This document shows, one piece after another, positions 49,387 through 58,643 of a DNA stretch of 64,000 nucleotides. Made by a program: the position numbers and the translations under genes. The notes below the pieces were generated by a model. It was not told where the DNA came from, did not search any database, and was given only the letters and a program-made list of their open reading frames with translations. Source of the stretch: Chloroflexota bacterium. GTDB lineage: Bacteria > Chloroflexota > Anaerolineae > JAAYZQ01. Every line of letters starts with the position of its first letter. Positions within the stretch are counted from its first letter, which is position 1. The DNA lies in assembly GCA_018606645.1 (NCBI GenBank), contig JAGVRI010000002.1:62001-126000 (forward strand). The letters run 5' to 3'.

Positions 49387-50290
49387 TCCCAGAATGTCCC
49401 TGCGAGCCCTCGACAGCGCATCGCTGGACAAGTCGGAAGTCGAACCGGCCCATTCGCTGTGGATGGATGCCCTGCGGCGCCTGGTCCGAAACCCGGGCGC
49501 AGTGGCCGGAGCGGTGTTGCTGACCTTGCTCATCCTGGCTGCGATCCTCGCCCCCTACATTACCCGCTATGACCCGGTCAAGATGGTGCCCAGTGAACGG
49601 CTCAAGCCGCCGAGCGCCCAGTACTGGCTCGGCACCGACCCGTTCGGACGGGATATCTACACCCGGATTGTGTACGGCAGCCGCATCTCGCTGCGGATGG
49701 GGATTATCTCCGTGGCCATTGCTTCCTTGCTCGGAGTGACCGGGGGATTGATCGCTGGTTACGTAGGAGGTCGTCTGGACACCCTGATCATGCGCCTGGT
49801 GGACATCACTCTGGCCTTCCCGGGTATTCTGCTCGCGCTGGTCATTATCGCTGTCCTCGGCCCCAGCCTGTTCAACGCCATGATCGCGGTGGGCATCTCG
49901 GCTTCGCCGACCTATGCCCGGGTGACGCGGGGCATGGTCTTGAAGACGAAAGCGGAGGTGTACATCGAGTCGGCTGTCGCCATCGGCTGCCGTCCGCTGC
50001 GGATTATCCTCCGCCACATTCTGCCCAACATCCTGGGACCGATTGTGGTAGTGGCCACGCTGGGGGTCGCGGGCGCGATCATTAGCGGCGCGGCGCTCAG
50101 CTTCCTGGGGCTGGGGGCCACCCCGCCCACGCCGGAGTGGGGCTTGATGTTGAGCGATGGCCGCAATTATCTGCGCGCGGCGTGGTGGATCACCACTTTT
50201 CCGGGGGTGGCGATCGTGATCACGGTGCTTTCGATTAACCTGCTGGGCGATGGGTTGCGCGATGCGTTGGACCCGCACATGCAACGATGA
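49379..50290 (+). CDS. peptide-type ABC transporter permease (DppC-like)
   Basis: A 303-residue second permease of the peptide-type importer. N-terminal ALRRLVRNPGAVAGAVLLTLLIL, then LGTDPFGRDIYTRIVYGSRISLRMG, typical for DppC/OppC, and ESAVAIGCRPLRIILRHILPN for the coupling loop. Only the binding protein and two permeases of the transporter are encoded here. The two ATPases are missing and must come from elsewhere. The start lies within the end of the upstream permease gene. Confidence 0.94.
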   Translation: MSNPRMSLRALDSASLDKSEVEPAHSLWMDALRRLVRNPGAVAGAVLLTLLILAAILAPYITRYDPVKMVPSERLKPPSAQYWLGTDPFGRDIYTRIVYGSRISLRMGIISVAIASLLGVTGGLIAGYVGGRLDTLIMRLVDITLAFPGILLALVIIAVLGPSLFNAMIAVGISASPTYARVTRGMVLKTKAEVYIESAVAIGCRPLRIILRHILPNILGPIVVVATLGVAGAIISGAALSFLGLGATPPTPEWGLMLSDGRNYLRAAWWITTFPGVAIVITVLSINLLGDGLRDALDPHMQR

Positions 50291-50303
50291 GGGAGGTATC
50301 AGA

Positions 50304-51140
50304 ATGCGACTGGAGGGCAAGGTGGTGCTGGTGACCGGCGCCGGCCGTGGCCTGGGCTGGGGAGTAGCCCGGGCGATGGGGCTGGCCGGGGCCAGGGTAT
50401 GCGCGACCGACATTGATCCCAGGGAGCTGGCCCGTGCCGCCTCGGACCTGGAGGCTGACGGCAGCCTCTGTATGACGGAACTCCTCGATGTCGTGGACCT
50501 GGCCGCATTTCAGAAGGTCGTCGAGGAGGTGGTCGGGCGGTGGGGACGGCTCGATGTGTTGGTGCATTGCGCCATCTACATGCCTCTGATCCCGTTCGAG
50601 GAGTGCCCTGACCATCTCTGGTGGCGTCAGTTTGACATCAACTTCAAGGGGTTTTACTACGGCACGCGCGCCGTGTGGGAGGTAATGAAGGCCCAGGGCG
50701 GCGGCCACCTGATCGGCGTGGCCAGCGGCTCCAGCATCCGGGGCTACCGCAATGAAGTGGCCTATTGCGCCGGCAAACATACGCTGGAGGGGTTTGTCAA
50801 GGCGTTGGCCTTTGAGGCGGCGCCCTACCAGATCGCGCTGAATACCATCGGCCCCGGCAAGACGATCAAACCAACCGGCATCACCTGGGACGAACTGGAG
50901 CGGATGCCAGCCGAGGCGAAGGCAGAGTTCGCCGATCCGGTGCGATTGGGCCAGGCCTTTGTCTGGCTGGCCTGTCAGCCGCCCGAGCGCTTCAGCGGTC
51001 TGCGGTTCGACGCAGGGCCGATCGTGGACACGATAGCGGCCGAAGGGTTCGATTTTGAGTTCGCTCCGGAGAAGGTGACGCTCTATCCGGACGACATGGT
51101 GGCCCGCCTGGAGTGGCAGGCCAGGTACGGGCGGTCTTGA
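50304..51140 (+). CDS. SDR-family oxidoreductase
   Basis: A 278-residue short-chain dehydrogenase with the motif TGAGRGLG, a VHCAIY in place of NNAG, the catalytic Ser region ASGSSIRG, and an intact YCAGK. The C-terminus is shortened compared with classical FabG. It starts 11 bases after the ABC permease gene, with GGGAGG 7 bases upstream. It is the third SDR in the window and the only one with the whole YxxxK. Probably a sugar, polyol or hydroxyacid dehydrogenase. Confidence 0.88.
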   Translation: MRLEGKVVLVTGAGRGLGWGVARAMGLAGARVCATDIDPRELARAASDLEADGSLCMTELLDVVDLAAFQKVVEEVVGRWGRLDVLVHCAIYMPLIPFEECPDHLWWRQFDINFKGFYYGTRAVWEVMKAQGGGHLIGVASGSSIRGYRNEVAYCAGKHTLEGFVKALAFEAAPYQIALNTIGPGKTIKPTGITWDELERMPAEAKAEFADPVRLGQAFVWLACQPPERFSGLRFDAGPIVDTIAAEGFDFEFAPEKVTLYPDDMVARLEWQARYGRS

Positions 51141-51177
51141 GCCGCCGGATAGGTGGTTTCTTGCAGGAGGCTGCAGG

Positions 51178-52173
51178 ATGACGGACAGAAAGCTGAGGTG
51201 GGGCGTGCTGAGCACGGCCAATATTGGCCGCGCCGCGGTGATCCCGGCGCTTCAACACTCCCGCAATGGCGTGGTCGTGGCGGTGGCCAGCCGGGATGCG
51301 GAAAAGGCCCGAGCCTTTGCCGAACAGCAAAGGATCCCACGCGCCTATGGGAGCTATGAGGCGCTGCTGGCCGACGAGGAGATCGACGCGGTGTATATCC
51401 CGTTGCCCAACAGCCTGCACCGCGAATGGACGATCAGAGCGGCCGAGGCGGGCAAGCACATTCTCTGCGAAAAGCCCCTGGCGCTGAACGCCGCCGAGTG
51501 CGCCGAGATGGAGGCAGTGGCGCGGCAGCGTGGGGTTACGTTGATGGAAGCGTTCATGTACCGCTTCCATCCCCAGACGGAAAAGGTCCTGGAACTGGTC
51601 CAGGCGGGGGCGATCGGCGAACTCCGGCTGATCTATGCCGCGTTCACCTTCCGCCTGACCAATCGGGCCAACATCCGTCTGCGCCCCGATCTGGGAGGGG
51701 GTTCGTTGATGGATGTGGGCTGCTATTGCGTCAACATCAGCCGAACTGTTGCCAAGGCCGAGCCGATCGAGGTCCAGGCCTATGCCAATTGGGGCGAAAC
51801 GGGGGTGGACGAGGAGATGGTGGGCACGCTGCGCTTTGCCAACGGGCTGCTGGCCCAGTTCTGTTGCGGCCTGACCTTGGAACGGCGCGAGGTCTACCAG
51901 GTCGCCGGCACAGAGGGGTACCTGGAGGTGCCCAAGGCGTTTTTGCCAGGGGTGCAGGATACCGTCATCTATGAACATCATGGCCGGCAGGGTTGGACAG
52001 CCCATCCCGTCGCCGGAGTGGATGAATACCAGTTGATGGTGGAGCATTTCGCCGACTGTGTCTTGAACAACCGGCCAGTTCGCTATCCGCCCGGTGAAGC
52101 GGCGGCGAACATGCGGGTGATCGAAGCGCTCTACCGTTCCGCTCGCCTTGGCGGACAGCCCGTGAGAGTGTAG
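51178..52173 (+). CDS. Gfo/Idh/MocA family oxidoreductase
   Basis: A 331-residue dehydrogenase with LRWGVLSTANIGRAAVIPALQ as the dinucleotide region, VASRDAEKARAFAEQ, and ILCEKPLALNAAECAEME for the EKP catalytic lysine. This is the dimeric dihydrodiol/glucose-fructose-type subgroup (DUF/GFO with FMYRFHPQTEKVLELV). It may reduce or oxidise a sugar or a hydroxy compound of the cluster. It precedes the GntR regulator. Confidence 0.9.
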   Translation: MTDRKLRWGVLSTANIGRAAVIPALQHSRNGVVVAVASRDAEKARAFAEQQRIPRAYGSYEALLADEEIDAVYIPLPNSLHREWTIRAAEAGKHILCEKPLALNAAECAEMEAVARQRGVTLMEAFMYRFHPQTEKVLELVQAGAIGELRLIYAAFTFRLTNRANIRLRPDLGGGSLMDVGCYCVNISRTVAKAEPIEVQAYANWGETGVDEEMVGTLRFANGLLAQFCCGLTLERREVYQVAGTEGYLEVPKAFLPGVQDTVIYEHHGRQGWTAHPVAGVDEYQLMVEHFADCVLNNRPVRYPPGEAAANMRVIEALYRSARLGGQPVRV

Positions 52174-52208
52174 GCTCCGTCCAGGCGGTGGTGAAGAGGA
52201 GGGTGGAA

Positions 52209-52940
52209 ATGGGAGAAGAGGGACCTGGGCTGGTGGGCATCAAAAAGATCCGCAAGGGGCCTCTTCGGGAGCAGGTTCGGGATCAGATCAAGAACCTGAT
52301 CCTGACCAACCACTTGCGCCCGGGACAGCCGATCGTCATCGATCGGTTGGCTAACGAACTGGGCGTCAGTCACACACCGGTGCGCGAAGCGCTGGCCATG
52401 CTTGAGCATGAAGGGCTGGTCGAAATGAAGCCGTATGGCACTCCTCAGGTGGCCGAGATCAACGCTTCGCATGTGCACAATGTGTGGGAGATGCGCCTCC
52501 TGTTGGAAGGCTGGGCCGTCCGGCGCTCGGCGCTCAGACTGCCCGAAGAGGCGTTTGACCAACTGGAGCGGTTCCTGGAAGCGGCTCGCCAGGACGCCCG
52601 CCAGTCTCGCTACGATACCCACGTCCAGTCCGATATCGCCATGCATGACCTGATCCTCCAGGCTACCGATAATACCTTGTTTGAGCGCCTGGCGCGGCTG
52701 GTGAGTGACCAGTCGATCCGGGTCCGCTGGCTGGTGGAGACGATCGCCACCGTGGACGAGGTCCTGGAGATCATTGACGAGCACCTGGCGCTGCTGGAGG
52801 CGTTGCGCGCTCGCGATCCAGACCTGGCCTACCGGCGCCTCACCCGGCACCTGGAGGCGGGCCTACAGCGACAGCTCAACGCGTTGGAGCGAATGAAAAT
52901 GAGTCAGCCAGCCGCAACTGGGACGGGCGAGGAGGTGTAG
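52209..52940 (+). CDS. GntR/FCD-family transcription regulator
   Basis: A 243-residue FadR-type regulator. N-terminal winged helix: LREQVRDQIKNLILTNHLRPGQPIVIDRLANELGVSHTPVREALAMLEHEGLVEM. C-terminal all-helical FCD effector domain with VWEMRLLLEGWAVRRSALRL, DIAMHDLILQATDN with Asp and His metal-ligand positions. FCD regulators sense organic acids and sugars. Start: ATG at 52209 with GAGGAGGG; a GTG at 52188 is possible. It is the likely local regulator of the 42-60 kb cluster. Confidence 0.93.
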   Translation: MGEEGPGLVGIKKIRKGPLREQVRDQIKNLILTNHLRPGQPIVIDRLANELGVSHTPVREALAMLEHEGLVEMKPYGTPQVAEINASHVHNVWEMRLLLEGWAVRRSALRLPEEAFDQLERFLEAARQDARQSRYDTHVQSDIAMHDLILQATDNTLFERLARLVSDQSIRVRWLVETIATVDEVLEIIDEHLALLEALRARDPDLAYRRLTRHLEAGLQRQLNALERMKMSQPAATGTGEEV

Positions 52941-52941
52941 A

Positions 52942-53787
52942 TTGACTGTCCAGGCGACACGTGATGCACCGATCGGCATCTTTGACTCGGGGTTGGGCGG
53001 GTTGGCCATCCTGCGCGAGGTCCGCCGCTTGCTGCCCGACGAACATGTCCTGTTTGTCGGCGATACCGCCCGGCAGCCCTACGGCCCGCAACCGGTCGAA
53101 GATGTGCAGCGATACACGATCGAGATCACCGGCTACCTGGCCCGCCAGGGGGTCAAGATGGTGATCATTGCTTGTAATACCGCCAGTGCAGCCGGCGGGG
53201 AGGCGGCGCAGCGCTGTTTCCCGGAATTGCCGGTGTTGGGCATGATCGAACCAGGGGTCCGCGCCGCCCTGACGATGAGCCGGGGGAGCCGGATTGGAGT
53301 GTGGGGGACGGGCATCACCGTCCGCAGCAAAGCCTATGATCAGCGGATCGTGCAGTCCAACCCCAGGATGCAAGTCTTGGGAGTGGCCTGTCCCGATCTG
53401 CTGCGGCTGGCCGAAAAGGGCAAGATTGACGACCGGCCCTTGCTATTGGGGCTGGCGCACAAGTATTTTCAGCCCCTGGCCGATTTCCAGATTGACACCC
53501 TGATCCTGGGCTGCACCGACTTGACCTGCGTCCGCGACATTGTCGAAGAGGTGGCTGGTCCTGAGGTGGTGGTCATCGATCCGGCCGAGGAGGTCGTTCG
53601 CGAAGCGCGGCGCATCCTCAACGATGCGGGGTTGCTCAGGCCGCCAGGCGGCGATCCGCCACGCACTCGGTTCCTCATTACCGGCGATGACCTGGACAAT
53701 TTTGCGAATTTCACCACCCGCTTCATGGGGTGGTCGCAGGTCGACATAAAGCGAATTTCCCTGAAGGAGCTGGAGAATGTTCGATAG
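52942..53787 (+). CDS. glutamate racemase-like protein (MurI family)
   Basis: A 281-residue member of the MurI/aspartate-glutamate racemase family. Catalytic Cys residues are present in both lobes: ACNTASAA and LGCTDLTC, as is the Asp of FDSGLGG. The second motif normally reads GCTHYP; here the His after GCT is Asp. It is 1 base after the FCD regulator stop, TTG start, AGGAGG upstream, and overlaps the aminotransferase gene. In a cell-wall role it supplies D-glutamate, but context within a catabolic cluster suggests racemisation of an amino acid substrate. Both are possible. Confidence 0.85.
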   Translation: MTVQATRDAPIGIFDSGLGGLAILREVRRLLPDEHVLFVGDTARQPYGPQPVEDVQRYTIEITGYLARQGVKMVIIACNTASAAGGEAAQRCFPELPVLGMIEPGVRAALTMSRGSRIGVWGTGITVRSKAYDQRIVQSNPRMQVLGVACPDLLRLAEKGKIDDRPLLLGLAHKYFQPLADFQIDTLILGCTDLTCVRDIVEEVAGPEVVVIDPAEEVVREARRILNDAGLLRPPGGDPPRTRFLITGDDLDNFANFTTRFMGWSQVDIKRISLKELENVR

Positions 53788-54946
53788 GATCGCCGCCAAA
53801 GTTGCCCATCTTGAACTCTCGGCGACCGATGAGATTGACAATATCGTCCGGCGCATGCAACAGAGGGGCATTGATGATATCATCTCCCTGGGCGGGGGGG
53901 AGCCCTGCTTCGACACGCCCCAGAACATCAAGGATGCGGCGGCCAGGGCGTTAATGAATGGCAAGACCAAGTATGAACCGACCACCGGAGACCCCGAGCT
54001 CCGGGCGGCGATCAGCGAGAAGCTGAGACGGGAAAACGGCATCCGTGTCGGGCCCGAGGAGATTATCGTCACCCCAGGGGGCAAGTTTGCCGTCTATCTG
54101 GCCTTCCAGACGGTGCTGGAGCCGGGAGACCGGGTGATGCTTCTCGAGCCGGCCTGGGTCTCCTACCGATCGATGGCCCAGTTGGCCGGCGCCGGGGTGG
54201 TGACCGTCGAGTGCACCGCTGCCACCGGCTTTTTGCCGGACCTGGATGCCATCCGGGCGGCGATGGACCGCTCCGTCCGGTTCATCGTCGTCAGTTCGCC
54301 GTGCAATCCCACTGGCGCGGTCTATGACCGGTACACGCTGCGGGGCATCGCCGAGATCGCCCACCAGTACGGCGCGCTGGTCTTGTCGGACGAGGTGTAC
54401 GAGTACCTGCTCTACGAAGGGGAGTCGTACAGCCCGGCCTCTGAGTACGACAATGTGGTGACGGTGAACGGCTTTTCCAAGAGCTATGCCATGACCGGCT
54501 GGCGGCTGGGGTATGTGACCGCGCCGAAAGCCGTGCTGGAGGGGATGGTCAAGGTCTACCAGCATTCGGCGACCTGCGTGACCGCTTTTGCCCAGGCTGG
54601 GGCGATCGAAGCGCTGACCAATGAAGAGTCGCAACGGGCGTCGAGGCAGATGATGGCCGGCTACCGCGAACGGCGCGACCTGACGATGGAACTGCTGCGC
54701 CGATCCGGATTCTTTGAATGCGTGCCGCCCCACGGTGCATTCTATGCGTTCCCATCCTACCGCCTGGAGATGCCTTCCCTGGAGTTCGCCACCAGACTCC
54801 TGGAGGAAGCGCATGTGGCAACCGTGCCTGGCTCTGCCTTTGGCGCGTGCGGGGAAGGGCACCTCAGGTTGTGCTATTCGACCTCCAAGGAGAACCTGGT
54901 CGAGGCGTTTGACCGGATCGAGAGCCTGGTCCGAAAGTACGGCTAG
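53777..54946 (+). CDS. PLP-dependent class I/II aminotransferase
   Basis: A 389-residue fold-type I aminotransferase of the aspartate/aromatic family. PLP-binding Lys lies in VNGFSKSYAMTGWRLGYV; substrate-cofactor contacts SSPCNPTGAVYD and LSDEVYEYLLYEGE; C-terminal Arg (GHLRLCYST). Also SLGGGEPCFDTPQNIKDAA at the N-terminus. It would convert the amino acid to a 2-oxoacid, which the following gene products can oxidise. It overlaps murI by 11 bases and lies 13 bases before the oxidoreductase alpha subunit gene. Confidence 0.93.
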   Translation: MFDRIAAKVAHLELSATDEIDNIVRRMQQRGIDDIISLGGGEPCFDTPQNIKDAAARALMNGKTKYEPTTGDPELRAAISEKLRRENGIRVGPEEIIVTPGGKFAVYLAFQTVLEPGDRVMLLEPAWVSYRSMAQLAGAGVVTVECTAATGFLPDLDAIRAAMDRSVRFIVVSSPCNPTGAVYDRYTLRGIAEIAHQYGALVLSDEVYEYLLYEGESYSPASEYDNVVTVNGFSKSYAMTGWRLGYVTAPKAVLEGMVKVYQHSATCVTAFAQAGAIEALTNEESQRASRQMMAGYRERRDLTMELLRRSGFFECVPPHGAFYAFPSYRLEMPSLEFATRLLEEAHVATVPGSAFGACGEGHLRLCYSTSKENLVEAFDRIESLVRKYG

Positions 54947-54959
54947 GGAGCGGCGAGCC

Positions 54960-56105
54960 ATGCCTCAGGTCCCCAACCGGCGAGTCCTGACCGGAACCCA
55001 TTTCATGCTGGGCAATCACGCCGTCGTCGAGGGCGCGCTGGCTGCCGGCTGTGACTTTTTCGCCGGGTATCCGATCACTCCGGCGAACGAGATCTCGGAA
55101 CATATGGCCCGTCGGCTGCCCGAGGTGGGCGGCAAGTTCCTCCAAGGCGAGGACGAGCTGTGCTCGATCTTTGCCGTCACCGGCGCCGCCCTGGCCGGCG
55201 CCCGGGCCATGACCGCCACCGCCAGCGCGGGATACAATTATATGCAGGAAGGGCTCGAATATGCGATTGCTGCCGAGATCCCGTGCGTCATCGTCGATGT
55301 CCAGCGCTGTCGTGGGGAGAATTTCGCTACCCAGGCCGATGTCATGCAGATGCGCTGGGGTCCCAGCGGCGACCACGAGATGATCGTCCTGGCGCCATCC
55401 TCGGTCCAGGAGTTGTTCGACACCACCATCCGCGCCTTTAACCTGGCCGAGAAATATCGAATGCCGGTCATCGTCATGTCGGAGACGACCATTGCCCTGA
55501 TGCGGGAAAGGCTGGTCATTCCCAGGCCGGAAGAGATCGAAATCGTCCATCGGGCCAAGCCCAGCGTGCCGCCGGAGGAATTTCTGCCGTTCCAGGCCGG
55601 TCCGGACGGGGTGCCCCCCTTGCCCGCGTTCGGAGAAGGGTATCGGGTTCTCTACTCGCTGAATCCGCACGACGAACGGGGGAGCATCCATTGGGACCCC
55701 GATGTCTTTGAGGCCATGTACCGGCGCATCACCCACAAAATCACCACCCATTACGACGACATTGTGCGCACCGAGAGCTTCTATCTCGACGACGCCCGGA
55801 TCGGGGTGGTGGCCTATGGCAGCGAGTGTCGATCGGCGCTGGAAGCGGTCGAACTGGCCCGGGCGAAGGGCATCCGAGCGGGCATGCTCAAGCTGGCGAC
55901 CGTCTGGCCGGTTCCGGAGCGTGAGATCGCATCCCTGGCCCGGCAATGTGCCACGATCCTGGCGGTGGAGATGAACCTGGGCAAGTACGCCCGCGAGATC
56001 GAACGGGTGGCATGTGGAACATGTCAGGTGGTGCGCGTCACCAAGAACCGAGGGGTGATACATACCCCAGGTGAGATCCTGGAAGCGATCGAGGCGCATG
56101 CATGA
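54960..56105 (+). CDS. korA: 2-oxoacid:ferredoxin oxidoreductase alpha subunit
   Basis: A 381-residue alpha subunit of the KorA/VorA type: AGYPITPANEISEHMA, FLQGEDELCSIFAVTGAALAGARAMTATASAGYNYMQEGLEYA (pyrimidine-binding domain with the active-site Glu region), then the transketolase C-terminal domain with VVAYGSECRSALEAVELAR. It oxidises a 2-oxoacid to acyl-CoA plus CO2 with reduced ferredoxin. Substrate type (2-oxoglutarate, branched-chain, aromatic) cannot be set from sequence. Followed by beta with a 4-base overlap. Confidence 0.93.
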   Translation: MPQVPNRRVLTGTHFMLGNHAVVEGALAAGCDFFAGYPITPANEISEHMARRLPEVGGKFLQGEDELCSIFAVTGAALAGARAMTATASAGYNYMQEGLEYAIAAEIPCVIVDVQRCRGENFATQADVMQMRWGPSGDHEMIVLAPSSVQELFDTTIRAFNLAEKYRMPVIVMSETTIALMRERLVIPRPEEIEIVHRAKPSVPPEEFLPFQAGPDGVPPLPAFGEGYRVLYSLNPHDERGSIHWDPDVFEAMYRRITHKITTHYDDIVRTESFYLDDARIGVVAYGSECRSALEAVELARAKGIRAGMLKLATVWPVPEREIASLARQCATILAVEMNLGKYAREIERVACGTCQVVRVTKNRGVIHTPGEILEAIEAHA

Positions 56106-56929
56106 CGATCCCGGACATCGTACCTAATCCCCTTCGACGATACCTCCGCCCCGGCAGCCTGCCCCACTTTTTCTGTTCCGGATGCGGAGCGGCGCAGGTC
56201 CTCAACTTTTTTCTCCAGGCAGCGGATGAGCTCGGCCTGGATTTCGACAAACTGGTGGCCATCGGTGGGGTCGGATGTGCCGCGCGGATCCCGGTCTATC
56301 TCCACGCCGAAGCGCTCCACGGGATTCACGGTCGGACGCTTCCCTGGGCGACCGGCATTAAATTGCACAATCCAGAACTGACGGTGGTGATCTTTGCCGG
56401 TGACGGGGATGCAGCCGCCATCGGCGGCAACCACCTGATCCAGGCCGCTCGCCGCAACCTCGATGTGACGATGATTGTGGTCAACAACCTGAACTTTGCC
56501 ATGACCGGCGGTCAGGTGGCGCCGACCACCTTCCCGGACCTGGTCACTTCGACCACGCCCTATGGCAATCGGGAACGGGCGTTCGACCTGTGTCAACTGG
56601 CCGTGGCGGCGGGAGCGACCTTTGTCGCCCGTTGCTCCACCCACCGGCCCCGCGTCACGATCCATACCCTCAAGAAGGCCATCCAGCATCGGGGGTTTGC
56701 ACTGGTCGAGGTCATTTGCCAGTGTCCGACCTATTTTGGCCGACGGGCCATTGGATCGGATGATCCGGCCCAAGGCATCCGGTGGATTGCCGAACACTCG
56801 GTCTCGTTGTATCGGGCCGGCGAGCTGGCGGAAGAGGAGCTGGCCGACAAGTTTATCTTGGGAACGTTTGTCGAAAAAGAGGCCCCGGTCTTTGAGGGCA
56901 GCTCCGTCTATCCGGGAGGGGAGGGATGA
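56102..56929 (+). CDS. korB: 2-oxoacid:ferredoxin oxidoreductase beta subunit
   Basis: A 275-residue thiamine diphosphate-binding subunit. TPP motif GDGDAAAIGGNHLIQAARRN, iron-sulfur/TPP-proximal Cys FCSGCGAAQVLN, and GGVGCAAR. The NLNFAMTGGQVAPTT segment is typical for KorB. It overlaps the alpha gene (ATGA) and the gamma gene by 4 bases, so the three subunits are made together. Confidence 0.94.
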   Translation: MTIPDIVPNPLRRYLRPGSLPHFFCSGCGAAQVLNFFLQAADELGLDFDKLVAIGGVGCAARIPVYLHAEALHGIHGRTLPWATGIKLHNPELTVVIFAGDGDAAAIGGNHLIQAARRNLDVTMIVVNNLNFAMTGGQVAPTTFPDLVTSTTPYGNRERAFDLCQLAVAAGATFVARCSTHRPRVTIHTLKKAIQHRGFALVEVICQCPTYFGRRAIGSDDPAQGIRWIAEHSVSLYRAGELAEEELADKFILGTFVEKEAPVFEGSSVYPGGEG

Positions 56930-57486
56930 TGCGCCAGGACCGGGTTGCCCTGCAGTTTTGTGGATTTGGTGGACAGGGGATCGTGCTCTTGTCGGTGGTC
57001 TTGGGCACGGCCGCCGTCACCCGGGCAGGACTGTATGCTGTTCAGACCCAGTCGTACGGTTCCGAGGCGCGCGGCGGCGAATGTCAGGCCGAACTGATCC
57101 TGTCGAAAGACCCGATCCGTGCGCCGCTGATCGATCGGGTCGACATCCTGGTTGCCATGTCGCAGCTCGCTCTGAACCGCTACCTGGGGCGTCTGCGGGC
57201 CGGCGGCACCCTGATCATTGATCCTGAGCTGGTCCAGGTCCCGGATCGAGCCGATGTCCGTATTCTCTTGGTCCCGGCGACCGAGATCGCCAGCCGGATC
57301 GGCGGGCGGATCGCGGCCAACATGGTGATGCTCGGCTTCTTGCAAGGGGTGATGGGCGTTGTCTCGGAAGAGGACCTGCTGGACACGATCCGGGACCATG
57401 TGCCGCACAAGTATCTGGAGCTGAACCTGGAGGCAGCGCGGCAGGGGATCGCTCTGGCCAGAGCGCAGCGGGTCCAGGGGGAGTAA
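56926..57486 (+). CDS. 2-oxoacid:ferredoxin oxidoreductase gamma subunit
   Basis: A 186-residue gamma subunit: FCGFGGQGIVLLSVVLGTAAV, QTQSYGSEARGGECQAELILS, and DILVAMSQLALNRYL, all characteristic of the KorC/PorC family which completes the alpha-beta-gamma-delta enzyme. The matching delta (ferredoxin) gene lies 2.1 kb downstream, after the CoA ligase genes. The start overlaps the stop of the beta gene. Confidence 0.92.
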   Translation: MMRQDRVALQFCGFGGQGIVLLSVVLGTAAVTRAGLYAVQTQSYGSEARGGECQAELILSKDPIRAPLIDRVDILVAMSQLALNRYLGRLRAGGTLIIDPELVQVPDRADVRILLVPATEIASRIGGRIAANMVMLGFLQGVMGVVSEEDLLDTIRDHVPHKYLELNLEAARQGIALARAQRVQGE

Positions 57487-57491
57487 GAAGC

Positions 57492-58643
57492 GTGCGACTA
57501 TTCGAGTTCCAGGCCAAGAGGCTCCTGGCCGAGTGCGGCGTACCGGTGCCGCCGGGCATCCTGATCCGATCCCCCTCGGAGGTAGCAGGACTTGCCTTTC
57601 CGGCGGTGCTCAAGGCCCAGGTGCCGGTCGGTGGTCGGGGTAAAGCAGGGGGCATCCGCGTGGTCCACCATGCCGACGAAGCGCGGATGGCGGTGGAAGA
57701 ACTGCTGGGAACCCGCATCCGGGGCTATCCGGTGCGGGCCATCCTGGCCGAGCCGAGGGTCAAAGTTTCGCGCGAACTCTATCTGGCGTTGCTGGTGGAC
57801 CCGCGCACCAACCGGCCGATGGTGATAGCCAGCGCGGCGGGCGGCATGGAGATTGAGGAGATCGCCCGGCAGGCGCCGGAGCAGATCGTTCGCAAGCCGT
57901 TCGATCCGTTCATCGGCCTGCCATCCCATCTTATCCGTTCGGCAGGCAAGGCGCTGGCGATCCAGGATGCGCCTACCTTCGGGGCGATCCTGGAGGCGAT
58001 GGTCGGCCTGTTCACTTCCCAGGATGCGACGCTGGTCGAGATCAATCCCCTGGCCGAGACTCCCGACGGCTTGGTTGCGCTCGATGCCAAGATCGTGCTC
58101 GACGACAAGGCGGCCTACCGACACACAGAGCTGTTCGCCCGGTTGTCCGAGGAGCAGAAGGAGTTAGGTCGCACCGACAAGACACCGGCCGAGGTCCTGG
58201 CGGAAGAGCGGCGGATCACGTACATCTTGCTGGAGGGCGAGATCGGCCTGATCACCGACGGGGCCGGGACGGGGATGTTGACTCTGGACCTGATCCAAGA
58301 AGCCGGCGGGCGGCCGGCCAACTTTTGTGAGATGGGAGGGCTGGCCAACGCCGAGATCATGGCTCAGGCGATGGAGGTGGTGTTGGCCAACCCCAGGGTC
58401 AAGGCCCTTCTGATCAGCCTGATCGGCGGGCTGACCCGCATGGACGAGATGGCGGAGGGGATCGTCCGCTATCTCGAGCGCCAGCCGGTGACCGTGCCGC
58501 TGATCGTCCGCATGTGCGGCACGCAGGAAGAGGTGGGAAAGGCCACCCTACGGCGGGTGGGGATTGAGCCGTTCGATGACCTGGACGAGGCGGTTCGGCG
58601 CGTGGTCCAGGCGGTGGAAGGAGCGTCGGCGTGTCGATCCTGA
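57492..58643 (+). CDS. succinyl-CoA ligase beta-like ATP-grasp subunit
   Basis: A 383-residue SucC-like protein: N-terminal MRLFEFQAKRLLAECGVPVPPG with LKAQVPVGGRGKAGGI, the ATP-grasp region FTSQDATLVEINPLAETPDGLVALDAKIVLDDKA, and the C-terminal domain GTGMLTLDLIQEAGGRPANFCEMGG. With the next gene it forms an acyl-CoA ligase that makes ATP (or GTP) from acyl-CoA, as in succinyl-CoA synthetase or ADP-forming acetyl-CoA synthetases. It begins 6 bases after gamma and overlaps the alpha gene by 13 bases. Confidence 0.9.
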   Translation: MRLFEFQAKRLLAECGVPVPPGILIRSPSEVAGLAFPAVLKAQVPVGGRGKAGGIRVVHHADEARMAVEELLGTRIRGYPVRAILAEPRVKVSRELYLALLVDPRTNRPMVIASAAGGMEIEEIARQAPEQIVRKPFDPFIGLPSHLIRSAGKALAIQDAPTFGAILEAMVGLFTSQDATLVEINPLAETPDGLVALDAKIVLDDKAAYRHTELFARLSEEQKELGRTDKTPAEVLAEERRITYILLEGEIGLITDGAGTGMLTLDLIQEAGGRPANFCEMGGLANAEIMAQAMEVVLANPRVKALLISLIGGLTRMDEMAEGIVRYLERQPVTVPLIVRMCGTQEEVGKATLRRVGIEPFDDLDEAVRRVVQAVEGASACRS

